Source: Bog-473 sp963745665
GTDB taxonomy: Bacteria; Actinomycetota; Acidimicrobiia; Acidimicrobiales; RAAP-2
NCBI GenBank assembly: GCA_963745665.1
Contig: CAVUYE010000003.1
Span: 620,001-684,000 of the forward strand
Direction: 5' to 3'
DNA: 64,000 nucleotides
Positions 44,562 to 53,386 of this stretch are shown one piece after another (the stretch's first letter is position 1; each line of letters starts with the position of its first letter). The notes under the pieces were generated by a model that was not told the origin of the DNA, did not search any database, and was given only the letters and a program-made list of their open reading frames with translations. Both the position numbers and the translations under genes were made by a program.

Positions 44562-45196
44562 CGGTTCGGGCCCGGATGCATGGCGGAGGAACCTACTGGG
44601 CCGGGCACTTCGACGATGGGATCGTCGCGGTCGTCGAACTCTGTGCGGAGGGCCTTCGACATCACGGCGTGCTGGAAATACAGCGTCGTGATGTAGGTCA
44701 GTTCGAGGATGGCGACCTCATCGAGGTGGCGTTGGAGTTCGGCGAAGAGTTCGTCGGGCACGCGGCCGTGGTCGTAGACGAGGCAGTCGGTGTAAGCGAG
44801 CACGGCCCGCTCGGCCGCGTCGTAGGTGCCGTCGGGGGCCACGCTCCAGGCCGGAATGTGCGCGATCTGCTCCTCGGGCATTCCGAGTTCGCGCATCGAC
44901 TTGGCGTGCTGGCTGAAAACGAACTGGCTGCCGGCGGCGTAGCCGGCTCGGATCTGGCCGAGCTCACGCAGCTTGGGATCGAGCGCACGTGCGGGCGATT
45001 GGTACAGCCCGAACCCCTTGACGCAGTGGTCGAGGATGTCGGGGCTGAGGGCGAACACCGTCCACCAGTCGCCGGTGGTGCCATCCCAGCGACCCGGCTC
45101 GGCCACGGGGTCGCGGCCCTCGAAGAGCCACTCGTACATGGTGGTGACGATGGGTGCGGTTGCTTCGTCCTTGGGGACCTGGCGGAGGCGGGGCAC
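44558..45196 (-). CDS. Carboxymuconolactone decarboxylase/AhpD-like protein
   Basis: 212 residues starting at GTG. Helical CMD fold: L-R-E-L-G-Q-I-R-A-G-Y-A-A-G-S-Q-F-V-F-S-Q-H-A-K near 75-100, then A-E-R-A-V-L-A-Y-T-D. The redox C-x-x-C of AhpD is replaced by F-S-Q-H, so it is not a disulfide reductase of that type; the His may still act as a general acid/base. Coupled with the CrtC/AttH-like gene and 57 bp behind a VOC dioxygenase-like gene. Confidence 0.78.
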   Translation of the reverse strand: MPRLRQVPKDEATAPIVTTMYEWLFEGRDPVAEPGRWDGTTGDWWTVFALSPDILDHCVKGFGLYQSPARALDPKLRELGQIRAGYAAGSQFVFSQHAKSMRELGMPEEQIAHIPAWSVAPDGTYDAAERAVLAYTDCLVYDHGRVPDELFAELQRHLDEVAILELTYITTLYFQHAVMSKALRTEFDDRDDPIVEVPGPVGSSAMHPGPNR

Positions 45197-45253
45197 TGGT
45201 GGCGGATGGCGGGTGGCGAGTAGCGAGTGGCGAGTTGTGGTCTCGGAGCTGCC

Positions 45254-45868
45254 CTAGGCCCGGGTCGGCTGCGGCTGCGCCGCCAGCTCGGGCTCGGCAG
45301 CCAGGTGGGCGCGCTTGGCTTTGGCCGTGCCCGCCTGCGCTGGCGGATGTGCCACGTCGTCGGGGCCGAACTCCCGCAACCAGCAGGCGAACTCCAGCAG
45401 GATCCCGTCGGGATCCTGGAAGTAGATGCTGCGCACGTAGACCCCGGGGTGCAGAGCATCGCTGATGCCCCATTCGGAGTCGTCGTGATTGGCGATTTCG
45501 GTGCAATCGACACCGGCGGCCACCAGACGGTCGCGGTATTCGACGATGCGCTCCGGCGCGACGTCGAAGGCGACATGGTTCATGGAGCCGACCGCGCTGG
45601 TGAGGTCACCCTGGTCCGGTCGGGCCGCCGGCGCACTGATTCCGGGGACGCCGTCGGGCGCATCCGGGAACCAGAAGAAGGCGAGGCAGTCACCACCGCC
45701 GCAGTCCAAGAAGAAGTGCTGCCCCATTCCGGCCGGCAGCTCGATCGTCTTGACGAGCGGCATGCCGAGCACGTTCGTGTAGAAGTCGACCGTCCGCTCC
45801 ATGTCGCGGCACACCAGTGCGAGATGGTTGATGCCCCGCAGCTCGAACCCGCCCGTGTTGCCTGCCAT
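45254..45868 (-). CDS. VOC-family dioxygenase-like protein
   Basis: 204 residues. Two VOC modules: G-I-N-H-L-A-L-V-C-R-D-M near the start and S-M-N-H-V-A-F-D-V midway, ending in D-P-D-G-I-L-L-E-F-A. The His, His, Glu pattern is that of metal-dependent extradiol dioxygenase-like or glyoxalase-like enzymes. The tail is Ala/Pro-rich. GGGAGG ribosome-binding site upstream of ATG. Heads the run VOC-CMD-CrtC/AttH-like. Confidence 0.8.
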   Translation of the reverse strand: MAGNTGGFELRGINHLALVCRDMERTVDFYTNVLGMPLVKTIELPAGMGQHFFLDCGGGDCLAFFWFPDAPDGVPGISAPAARPDQGDLTSAVGSMNHVAFDVAPERIVEYRDRLVAAGVDCTEIANHDDSEWGISDALHPGVYVRSIYFQDPDGILLEFACWLREFGPDDVAHPPAQAGTAKAKRAHLAAEPELAAQPQPTRA

Positions 45869-45980
45869 GAGCCTGCCTCCCTCGACGCCTCCCCAGGATA
45901 GGCCGCTCCCCGCAATCCTGGCGGGGCCGCGGACCGTATGACCCTCGACGGCACTGAACACGACGAAGGGACGACGCGAC

Positions 45981-46853
45981 ATGGCGGCAGCGGCGCAGGC
46001 ACGGCACGCAGGTGCGGGCGGGAGTCAAGTAGATCCAGGTGGCAGGAAGGCGGAGGGAGTCCCGGCGGGCGGGGTCGGACGAGTCCATCGTCGGGCCATT
46101 GCCGGGGCTCTCTCTGCTGGGGGACTGGCCGCCGCCTCCCTCTCGCTCGCCCTGGTCTTGGCGGTGCCCGCCGGGACCGCCGGAGCGAACGGCACGCAGG
46201 CCAAGACGGTCAAGATCTCGACCGCCAAGATCGCCGGCGTCGGGACGGTGCTCACCACTTCCTCGGGCCTGACGCTCTATCGCTTCACCGAGGACTCGCC
46301 GGGAACCTCCATGTGCACCGGTGCGTGCGCCAAGATCTGGCTACCGCTGTTGGCGCCGAAGGGCGCGCGCGTATCCGGACCGCACGGCGTGAAGGGCTTG
46401 TCGCTGATCAGCGTCGCCAACGGGCACTGGCAGGTGGCGTTCCACAGGCTTCCGCTGTACCACTTCGAGGGCGACAAGAAGAAGGGACAGGCGCATGGGC
46501 AAGACGTCGCGAAGGCGTGGTTCGCGGTGTTGAAGAGCGGGATACCGGCCACTGCAACAGCCGGAGCCGGGGCCGCGACCACGACGACCGCGCCGGCCGT
46601 GTCAACGACGCAACCGACTACGTCGACGAGACCAGGCTCGAGCTCGAACTCGAGCACGGGCTCGAACGCTGGCACCGGAGCGAACGTGACGACGCCAACG
46701 CCTGCACCCACGCCGGCCACGCAGCCCACGCAGGCCACCCAACCGACGACAATGGTGACCCAGCCCCCGCCGACCACGACACCAACAACGTCGCCGCCAC
46801 CGCCCCCCACGACCACGACGACGAGCGTCGGCGGCGGAGGGGTTGGCTTTTAA
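45981..46853 (+). CDS. Secreted repeat protein of the COG4315 (Lipoprotein_15) family with Thr/Pro tail
   Basis: 290 residues. Basic leader, hydrophobic signal segment at about 38-68. Two short repeats follow: L-T-L-Y-R-F-T-E-D-S-P-G-T-S-M-C-T-G-A-C-A-K-I-W and L-P-L-Y-H-F-E-G-D, with H-G-Q-D-V. The C-terminal 110 residues are almost only Thr, Pro, Ser and Ala, ending in a Gly run, typical of a wall-spanning stalk. Function of the family is unknown; a redox or heme-related role has been suggested only by its cysteine pair. Confidence 0.8.
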   Translation: MAAAAQARHAGAGGSQVDPGGRKAEGVPAGGVGRVHRRAIAGALSAGGLAAASLSLALVLAVPAGTAGANGTQAKTVKISTAKIAGVGTVLTTSSGLTLYRFTEDSPGTSMCTGACAKIWLPLLAPKGARVSGPHGVKGLSLISVANGHWQVAFHRLPLYHFEGDKKKGQAHGQDVAKAWFAVLKSGIPATATAGAGAATTTTAPAVSTTQPTTSTRPGSSSNSSTGSNAGTGANVTTPTPAPTPATQPTQATQPTTMVTQPPPTTTPTTSPPPPPTTTTTSVGGGGVGF

Positions 46854-46856
46854 AGG

Positions 46857-46877
46857 CTGGCCCTGGGACCGGGCCAG
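46857..46877. terminator. Terminator-like hairpin between converging genes
   Basis: CTGGCCC, 7-nt loop, GGGCCAG: a perfect 7-bp GC-rich stem in the 42-bp gap between two converging genes. On the minus strand it is followed by CCTTTAAAA, a weak T-tract, so it may serve mainly the minus-strand gene and possibly both. Confidence 0.5.
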
Positions 46878-46895
46878 TTGGATCCGTCAGATCCG

Positions 46896-48866
46896 TCAGG
46901 TGGCGGCGATGCCGACCATCGGCGCGTTGAGGTGCTTGCCGCCCATGGAGCCGTAGAACTCGGCGTTGCCGAAGGTGAAGATGCCGCCATCCCGGCCCTG
47001 GAGCCAGTAGCCGTTGGCGTTCCCGTTCGTGGCCATCCCGACGACGGGGGAGTTCAAGGTGGTGCCGACCATGGAGCCGTAGGGCGCGGCGTCGCCGAAG
47101 TCGGCCACATTGCCGTTGGCACTGGCCAGCCAGTAGCCGTTCGAACTCTGCGTGCCGGCCATCCCGGTGATGCGGTAGCCACCGGGTGCAGAGGAGGGCT
47201 GCCCTTCGTTGGGGGCGTCGCCGAAGTTGAAGACCTGGCCGGCGGCGTCGACGAGCCAGTAGCCGCCGCCCAGGTAGCTGGGCGCGGCCGCCGTGATCGG
47301 GGAACTCAAGTTGTCGCCGCCGGTCGAGCCGTAGAACTGGGCGTTGCCGTAAGCGAACACGCCGCCGTCGCTGGCGATCAGCCAGTAGCCGTTGCCGTCG
47401 AAGGTGGGTATCAGCCCGATGATCGGTTTGTTCAGCGTGATGCTGCCCGTCGATCCGTAGAACTGGGCGTCGCCGTAGGCGAACACGCCACCGTCGCTCG
47501 CGACCAACCAGTAGCCGTTGCCGTCGGGCGTGGCCGCCATGCCGACGACGGGCTTGTTGAGGCGCATGGAGCCGGTCGAGCCGTAGAACTGGGCGGCACC
47601 GAAGCTGAAGATGCCGCCGTCGGAACCCACTTGCCAGTATCCAGGCGCCGGCTTGAAGGGGATCGGACAACTCGGGCTGGCGGCCGGCGATGCGGCGGGG
47701 ACGGCGGGCGCCAGAGCCGGGATCTCCGGACCGGCGCCGTTGGCCTGGAAGCTCAGGTCGGCCAGGTACATCGGGCGGATGCCACAGCCCAGGTAACCGA
47801 TCGTCGAGCCCTGCCAGGCGGCGAAGGCCATGACCAGCTGGGAGTTCCCGCCCGATTCGGGCAGCGCGTACACGTCGGGGCCGCCCGGACCCGACATGCC
47901 CGGGGCCGAGACGAGCAGTGGCTGCGAGGTCGACATGTCGGTGCACGCGGCGGCCGGACCGGAGGGACAGGTGGCCCAGCCGACGGCGTAGGTGGAGGCG
48001 CCCTCGTCGCTGCCCGAATAGAAGAGCGTGTAGCTGGGTGTCGTGGTTGGGTCGCTACCGCCGGTGGTGGTCGTGGTCTCGACCATGTCGGGTCCCTCCA
48101 CGATGCCGCTCTGCCACGCCTCGTCGTTCTGCATGAGCTCCGTGGGTGAGCCGTCCGGCATGTAGGTAGTGGGGTCGAGGGGCACCGACCAGAGGATCGT
48201 GCTCACGGGGGGGTTGAGGTGGTTGCCGTCGCTCTTCCAGATGAGCCAGGTGTCACCCGTCACGGAGTCGGTGAAGATGTCGGGGTCGATGCTGCCGCCG
48301 AGGTCTTGCGTACTGTCCACCGTCGGGTCGCTGTAGCCGACTTGGTTCTGGCAGACCATCGGCTGATTCTGGTTGTCGGTGTACGGGCCCGTGGGGAGGA
48401 GAGACGTGGCCATGCCGATGCACTGGTCACCGGTCGAGATCTCCGTCGACGTGTAGTACATGACGAAGTCGTTGTCGGTGTCGTCGCGCACGACGCTCGG
48501 GGCCCACGTGTTGCCCGGCTTGGCCCACGAGCCCACCTGGGGCAGTGCGTCCACTCCGTTGAGCGGGCTCCAGCCGACCCCGTTACTCGAGACGGAGACC
48601 TGGATGTTGATCCTCTGGCTCGCCGGGGCGAAGTTCTGCGTGGCGAAGCCGTAATAGATGCCGCCCCATTGCAGGATGCTCGGGTCGGGGAAATCGCTGT
48701 CGTGCACCGGCGCCCAGTTGGTGGCGCCCGCCGGCGGCACGGCGGCCAGTCCGACCGACGCCACGGTGCCGGTGACGACAACGAGCGCGGCCAGGACCGC
48801 CAGAGCGGTCGCGGCGTGGCCAGGAAAATCTCGACGTCGTCGTCCCTGCATCGGTGAGAAGGTCAC
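46896..48866 (-). CDS. Secreted GH43-like five-bladed propeller protein with six GYWLVASDGG repeats
   Basis: 656 residues from GTG at 48866, chosen because GGGAGG lies just upstream. A hydrophobic signal segment ends in P-P-A-G-A-T. Residues about 50-350 resemble glycoside hydrolase family 43: D-S-D-F-P-D-P-S (base Asp), S-I-D-P-D-I-F (Asp) and V-E-G-P-D-M (acid Glu), so arabinan/xylan-type activity is plausible. Six C-terminal repeats of about 42 residues (GYWLVASDGGVF, G-D-A-Q-F-Y-G-S-T-G) match those of the protein at 4843-7194 in number and spacing. Repeats 4 and 5 are degenerate. Extracellular. Confidence 0.78.
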   Translation of the reverse strand: MTFSPMQGRRRRDFPGHAATALAVLAALVVVTGTVASVGLAAVPPAGATNWAPVHDSDFPDPSILQWGGIYYGFATQNFAPASQRINIQVSVSSNGVGWSPLNGVDALPQVGSWAKPGNTWAPSVVRDDTDNDFVMYYTSTEISTGDQCIGMATSLLPTGPYTDNQNQPMVCQNQVGYSDPTVDSTQDLGGSIDPDIFTDSVTGDTWLIWKSDGNHLNPPVSTILWSVPLDPTTYMPDGSPTELMQNDEAWQSGIVEGPDMVETTTTTGGSDPTTTPSYTLFYSGSDEGASTYAVGWATCPSGPAAACTDMSTSQPLLVSAPGMSGPGGPDVYALPESGGNSQLVMAFAAWQGSTIGYLGCGIRPMYLADLSFQANGAGPEIPALAPAVPAASPAASPSCPIPFKPAPGYWQVGSDGGIFSFGAAQFYGSTGSMRLNKPVVGMAATPDGNGYWLVASDGGVFAYGDAQFYGSTGSITLNKPIIGLIPTFDGNGYWLIASDGGVFAYGNAQFYGSTGGDNLSSPITAAAPSYLGGGYWLVDAAGQVFNFGDAPNEGQPSSAPGGYRITGMAGTQSSNGYWLASANGNVADFGDAAPYGSMVGTTLNSPVVGMATNGNANGYWLQGRDGGIFTFGNAEFYGSMGGKHLNAPMVGIAAT

Positions 48867-49171
48867 CGTCCTCCCTGTCGGATCCGTGATCGTCGTTCCC
48901 AACCGATTCCGCGTGAGGTGCGGTGAACATGGTACCGATGCGGCCCGCCCACCGACAGCCCGAAACAGGCGTTCACCGGACGTTCATCTGTTGGGTGCCG
49001 CCTGGGGCCCACCCCCCGGGCGTCCACCATCCACGCCGGTTCCCTATAGGTTCCTCGGGAACAGCAGGGGCGACGGGCCTGCACGGCATACCCATTTGAC
49101 GCATGGGCAACGGATTCGGTTCCACATGACGGCACTCTGTAACGAGATTGTGACAAGGAAGCCCGACAAGG

Positions 49172-49657
49172 ATGGCTGAGACAGGGAAGGCTGAGACAAA
49201 GATGGCAACGACCGCTCAACACAAGCCCGTCGTCGACGCCGGGTTCAAATTGCTGAACCTCACGCACAGGGCGGCGCTGCGCATGACCGGCGGCCGCTGG
49301 CCCAACCTCCTGTTCGGCATGCCGGGCGTGGAGCTCCAGACGATCGGGCGCAAGTCGGGCGAGCCCCGCACCACCATGCTGACGACCCCCATCCACGACG
49401 ACAGCCTGGTGGTGCTGATCGCCTCGAAGGGCGGCGACCCCCGCGACCCGCAGTGGTACCGCAACCTGGTGGCCAACCCCGACGTCCGGATCACCATGAA
49501 CGGGCAGTCCCGCGCCATGCGGGCCCGGACGGCCTCGCCCGACGAGAAGGCAGCCATGTGGCCCGACATCGTGGCCGTCTACAAGGGCTACGACAGCTAT
49601 CAGAAGAAGGCGGGTCGCGACATCCCGGTCGTGATCTGCGAGCCGCGCCCAGGCTGA
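49172..49657 (+). CDS. Ddn-like F420(deazaflavin)-dependent nitroreductase family protein
   Basis: 161 residues; split beta-barrel. G-R-W-P-N-L-L-F-G near 45, L-Q-T-I-G-R-K-S-G-E-P-R-T-T-M-L near 60-75 and W-Y-R-N-L-V-A-N-P-D-V are the family marks, as in mycobacterial Ddn and related F420H2-dependent quinone reductases. A second in-frame ATG at 49202 is equally possible as start. Together with the LLM protein it supports F420 use by this organism. Confidence 0.86.
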   Translation: MAETGKAETKMATTAQHKPVVDAGFKLLNLTHRAALRMTGGRWPNLLFGMPGVELQTIGRKSGEPRTTMLTTPIHDDSLVVLIASKGGDPRDPQWYRNLVANPDVRITMNGQSRAMRARTASPDEKAAMWPDIVAVYKGYDSYQKKAGRDIPVVICEPRPG

Positions 49658-49753
49658 GCACCATCCACGGGCTCAGCCGGCAGCGCGGTGCCGCCCGCGG
49701 TGCCGCCGCCGGTGGGGTCTCTGGTGGGGTCACCGCCGGAAGGTGGCGGTACG

Positions 49754-50222
49754 ATGCGCCCGATGTCAATGGAGCCTGCCGGCTCACCAGGTGGATCGAT
49801 AGAAGGGACCGGGGCCGAGATCGGTACCGGGTCGGAGGATGCCGCCTTCGACCTGAGCATGGCCGTCTCGCAGCTGGCGTCGAACAGCACCGATCTCCGC
49901 ATCATGCTCAAGCTGCTGGTGACCCAGCTCTCCGACGCGCTGGGCAACCGGATCGCGGTGGAGCGGGCCGGGCGCTTGCGCAAGTCCGACGAGATCAAGT
50001 CGGTGCGCATCAGCCTCGGGGACGACACGCTCGAGGCGGCGGTCGAGGGCGGCACTGTGCGCTGCAGCATCGGGCACTCCTCGGGCGGCATCCGGATCCG
50101 TAGCGAACAGGTCGGTATGGACGCCTGGCTCACCCGCCTGCTTGACCACCCTGCAGGCGGAAGCGGCGCACAGCGAGCAGACCCGCCAGGCGTTGGAGAA
50201 CATCGTGATCGGAGGCCAGTGA
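49754..50222 (+). pseudogene. Small conserved-looking protein before the YbjQ cluster, frameshifted near its end
   Basis: Starts at ATG 49754 behind GGAAGGTGG. Gly-rich first 25 residues, then a helical domain (L-R-I-M-L-K-L-L-V-T-Q-L) and a strand-rich part. After A-W-L-T-R-L-L the natural continuation (T-T-L-Q-A-E-A-A-H-S-E-Q-T-R-Q-A-L-E) is in another frame. Removing one base at 50142-50143 restores about 155 residues ending at TGA 50220-50222. The restored stop abuts the next gene region, consistent with an operon. Family not recognised. Confidence 0.55.
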
Positions 50223-50238
50223 TGAGCGAGGAGTCAGT

Positions 50239-51112
50239 ATGAGCGAGGAAACGTCGTCGCCGACGGAGGCGGCGCGGGACACGGCACCACCGCCCCCGCC
50301 CGAAGCACCCGCAGCCGCACCCGTACCCCAGCGACCTCCCGAAGGACGCGGCGCACCGGCTCGAGGAGCTCGAGCACGGCCTCTTCACGTCGGACCTCTC
50401 GGTCAACGAGTTCCTCCTCGTCAAGGAGGCCGGCTTCCATCCCCTGGGCTTCGTGATGGGCTCGTCGATCTACCACATTGGGATCCAGACCCGGAAGTGG
50501 GGGCAGAGCCAGGAGCTGACCAAGCTGACCGAGGCCATGTACACCGCCCGCGAGCTCGCCATGAACCGGATGGAAGAGGAGGCCCAGGAGCTCGGGGCCG
50601 ACGGCGTCGTGGGCGTGCGCCTCGATGTGAACTATTACGAGTGGGGCAACGACTCGGCCGAGTTCATCGCGTTCGGCACGGCGGTCAAGGCCGAGGACGG
50701 GACCTCGTACCGCAACGTCCAAGGAAAGCCCTTCACTTCGGACCTCTCGGGTCAGGATTTCTGGACCCTCATGCAGACCGGGCACGTGCCGCAAGGTCTC
50801 GTCATGGGGACCTGCGTCTTTCACATCGCGCATCGCAAGTTCACGCAGGCGCTCGGGTCGATGGGCCAGAACGTCGAGCTGCCGAACTTCACCCAGGCGC
50901 TCTACGAGGCCCGTGAGCTCGCCATGACGCGCATGCAGGACGAGGCGACCCAACTGCAGGCGAGCGGCATCGTCGGCGTGCGCCTCGAGGAGAAGTCGCA
51001 CCAGTGGGGCTCGCACACGATCGAGTTCCTGGCGCTCGGCACCGCCGTCACCAAGCGCAGCGGGGAGGTCACCCTGCCCAAGCCCACGACCATCATCTCC
51101 TTGGACAACTGA
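50239..51112 (+). pseudogene. Two-domain YbjQ-like protein, first of three; frameshifted near the N-terminus
   Basis: ATG at 50239 opens a Pro/Ala-rich leader. The domain region (D-L-P-K-D-A-A-H-R-L, then F-T-S-D-L-S-V-N-E-F-L-L) is one frame away, with the extra base between 50292 and 50326, a C-rich stretch. After correction: about 290 residues, two tandem domains, each S-D-L-S, G-F/T-V/H, a helix of the type Y-T/E-A-R-E-L-A-M-x-R-M and G-V-V-G-V-R-L followed by F-G/L-G-T-A-V. This matches the YbjQ/DUF74 heavy-metal-binding-like fold. The region 50453-51112 is open even without correction. Function unknown. Confidence 0.7.
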
Positions 51113-52077
51113 TGTCCGTCGCGGACGGGCCCGCTGGGGGCGGCCCACCGCCCGATGCCGCGGTGACCCCGGCCGGCGGCCCCCAGGGCGACCTGCCCGA
51201 GGCGGCGGTCCGCCGCCTTGAGGCCGACTCCTTCTCCTCGGGCCTGAGCGTGCCCGACTTCGCGGCCTGCCTGGAGCTCGGGCTCCAGCCCGTCGCCCTG
51301 GTGCAGGGGTTCTGTGTCATGCAGTGGGGCTGGTACGGGCCGGGCGGCACCATGCGCGGCATGTCGCCCTACATGGGCGGCCAGCAGTCACCGGGGTCGT
51401 ACTCGGAGACCTACCGCTGCCCGCACGGCTTCGTCTCCAACGAGCACCGCAGTTGGGGCCAGAACCTCGAGCAGCCCTGGGTCGAGGATGCCTGGGCCCA
51501 CGGCTACGGGACCGCCTACGCCCGCATGCTCGAGGAGGCCGGCACGCTCGGCGCCCACGGCGTGATCGGGGTGGCCGACCAGGTCTCCAACGTGGCCGAC
51601 ACCGGAACGACCGAGTTCCACTTCCTCGGTACCGCGGTGACCGTCGAGGGCGGTCCAGCCCCCGCCGGTGGGACGCCCTGGAGCACGTATCTGGCCGGGC
51701 AGCGCCTGACCAAGTCGATTGAGGCGGGCTTCATGCCCGTCGCCGTCGTGGCGTCCCTGGCCTCGGTGCGGCTGTGGGCCTACTGCATGACCGAGTACTA
51801 CATGGAGGGCTCCATGGGCGGGTGGGGCAACAACATGGGTCCGGCCTTCGTCGAGCAGGTGAGCAAGGCGCACATGGCCGCACGCCAGCTGGCCCGCAAG
51901 CACGTGCGCCAGCAGCTGTCCGGCGACGAGCTGCACGGGGCGACCATGGAGGTGGTCACCCGGGAGCTCTCGGCGGGCGACGAGGTCATCGACTGCACCC
52001 TGCGGGGAAACCGGATGCGACGCTTCAAGGACTTCGACCCGGTGGTGCTGCCGCGGCCGACAGTGCGGCTGGCATGA
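51112..52077 (+). CDS. Two-domain YbjQ-like protein, second of three
   Basis: 321 residues. ATG overlaps the previous stop by one base (TGATG). Two YbjQ-like domains: the first with S-S-G-L-S-V-P-D-F, a loop of aromatic and Gly residues (W-G-W-Y-G-P-G-G) and A-H-G-V-I-G-V; the second with T-K-S-I-E-A-G-F-M-P and a long C-terminal helix (A-R-Q-L-A-R-K-H-V-R-Q-Q-L). The inserted aromatic/Gly loop (residues about 68-100) with Cys and His residues is absent from its neighbours. Role unknown. Confidence 0.75.
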   Translation: MSVADGPAGGGPPPDAAVTPAGGPQGDLPEAAVRRLEADSFSSGLSVPDFAACLELGLQPVALVQGFCVMQWGWYGPGGTMRGMSPYMGGQQSPGSYSETYRCPHGFVSNEHRSWGQNLEQPWVEDAWAHGYGTAYARMLEEAGTLGAHGVIGVADQVSNVADTGTTEFHFLGTAVTVEGGPAPAGGTPWSTYLAGQRLTKSIEAGFMPVAVVASLASVRLWAYCMTEYYMEGSMGGWGNNMGPAFVEQVSKAHMAARQLARKHVRQQLSGDELHGATMEVVTRELSAGDEVIDCTLRGNRMRRFKDFDPVVLPRPTVRLA

Positions 52078-52931
52078 GTGAAGCCCCCGTCCAGGATGTC
52101 CGGGCCGAGATGCTTCGTGGGGCCCAGGCCCTGGCCACCCCCGCGCCACCATCCAGGGAACGCGGCATCACCTCGGACCTCTCGGTCGACGAGGCCCTGC
52201 TGGTGCACGCAGCCGGATGGGAGCCTCTCGACCTCGTGTGCGGCGTCGCCGTCGTGTCGGTCCCGGTCGGGGTCTGGAACTGGGGGAGAGGCTCCATCGC
52301 CATGGCCTCGGACGCCCACAATGCGGCCGTGGATCAAGCCTCCCGCCTGTTGCGCGGGGAGTGCGGCAAGGTACACGGGCACGGGGTCGTGGGGGTGCGG
52401 GTCGAGGTGTCGGTCCGGCCGCACCACGTCGACGTCGAGCTCGTCGGCACGGCAGTGCGGCCCATGGGCGGCGGCGCCGCACCGGCCACGCCCTTCGTCT
52501 CGGACCTTTCGGCCCGTGACTTCACCCTGCTCCAGCGCGCCGGCTGGATGCCCGTCGGGCTCGCCTTCGGTGCCGCCTTCGTCTACGCCCCCCGGCGCAC
52601 CGCCGGCACCGCCATCAAGCAGAAAAGCCAGAACGTCGAGCTGACCAACTACACCGAGGCCATGTACTCGGCCCGCGAGTCGGCCATGGAGAGGATGCAG
52701 CGGTCCGCACTGGACGTCGCAGGCGAGGGCGTGGTCCAAGTCAAGGTGACCGAAGGGCCCATGAGCTTCGCCCGCCATGCCATCGGCTTCACGGCCTGGG
52801 GGACAGCGGTCAAACTGGTGGCCAAGGCGCACCAGTTTGTGGAGCCGCAGATGGTCCTGCCGCTCGATGACGCGGTGGTGACCTTCGACGCAGAGAGCCT
52901 GCGCAGCGCAAACCAAGGGAGACGCCGATGA
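52074..52931 (+). CDS. Two-domain YbjQ-like protein, third of three
   Basis: 285 residues; ATG overlaps the previous stop by 4 nt. Both domains keep T/V-S-D-L-S at the start and G-V-V-G-V-R-V or G-V-V-Q-V-K-V followed by G-T-A-V at the end. The second domain (S-Q-N-V-E-L-T-N-Y-T-E-A-M-Y-S-A-R-E-S-A-M) is closest to the first gene of the set. YbjQ proteins form pentameric rings; fused pairs could form larger or mixed rings. That is inference. Confidence 0.75.
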   Translation: MSEAPVQDVRAEMLRGAQALATPAPPSRERGITSDLSVDEALLVHAAGWEPLDLVCGVAVVSVPVGVWNWGRGSIAMASDAHNAAVDQASRLLRGECGKVHGHGVVGVRVEVSVRPHHVDVELVGTAVRPMGGGAAPATPFVSDLSARDFTLLQRAGWMPVGLAFGAAFVYAPRRTAGTAIKQKSQNVELTNYTEAMYSARESAMERMQRSALDVAGEGVVQVKVTEGPMSFARHAIGFTAWGTAVKLVAKAHQFVEPQMVLPLDDAVVTFDAESLRSANQGRRR

Positions 52932-53338
52932 GTCCGACCAGAGACTGGGACGCCTGGGCCCGGACCTTCGAGTCGATCGACGGCCCGGACGACTTCGCCG
53001 CCCTGTTCGCCCCAGGCGGCCGGTTCTGCGATCCGGTGACGCCGTGGACCACCGATCTGCACAAGGTGGCCACGGACACCGACGCCATCTTCCCGGATTG
53101 GAACCAGCGGGTGGACCGGATCCGCGGCGGAGAGGACTGGGCGGTATTCGAGTGGACCGGGACGGCGACGTTCCACCCCGGCGAGGGCAAGGCCGGGGTC
53201 CCCGTCTCCATGACGGGCGCCACCGTCATCGACGTGGACGCCGACGGCTTGGTCACTGCCTGGCGCGACTACCTCGACACCAACGAGCCCACGCAGCAGA
53301 TCACGGCCGGGCTCGAGCGGGCCCTCGAGGGCGGCTGA
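52928..53338 (+). CDS. SnoaL/NTF2-like protein
   Basis: 136 residues; cone-shaped alpha+beta fold of the NTF2 superfamily with W-A-R-T-F-E-S-I-D-G, F-A-P-G-G-R-F-C-D-P-V-T and W-R-D-Y-L-D at the end. Members bind or isomerise small hydrophobic ligands or act as scaffolds. ATG overlaps the YbjQ-like stop by 4 nt, so it belongs to the same operon as the ring-forming-type proteins. Confidence 0.78.
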   Translation: MSPTRDWDAWARTFESIDGPDDFAALFAPGGRFCDPVTPWTTDLHKVATDTDAIFPDWNQRVDRIRGGEDWAVFEWTGTATFHPGEGKAGVPVSMTGATVIDVDADGLVTAWRDYLDTNEPTQQITAGLERALEGG

Positions 53339-53349
53339 CCCACTCGAGG

Positions 53350-53386
53350 CTCAGCCTCAGCCCTCAGCCTCAGCCCTCAGCCTCCG
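53350..53386. repeat. Short direct repeats of CTCAGCC
   Basis: CTCAGCC units recur five times in 37 bases across the end of the converging diiron gene and the gap to the NTF2-like gene. Such strings are replication-slippage prone; no function evident. Confidence 0.7.

Noticed and set aside
44558..45196. AhpD-type peroxiredoxin reductase call
   Set aside because: The active-site C-x-x-C is missing; only the CMD fold can be supported.
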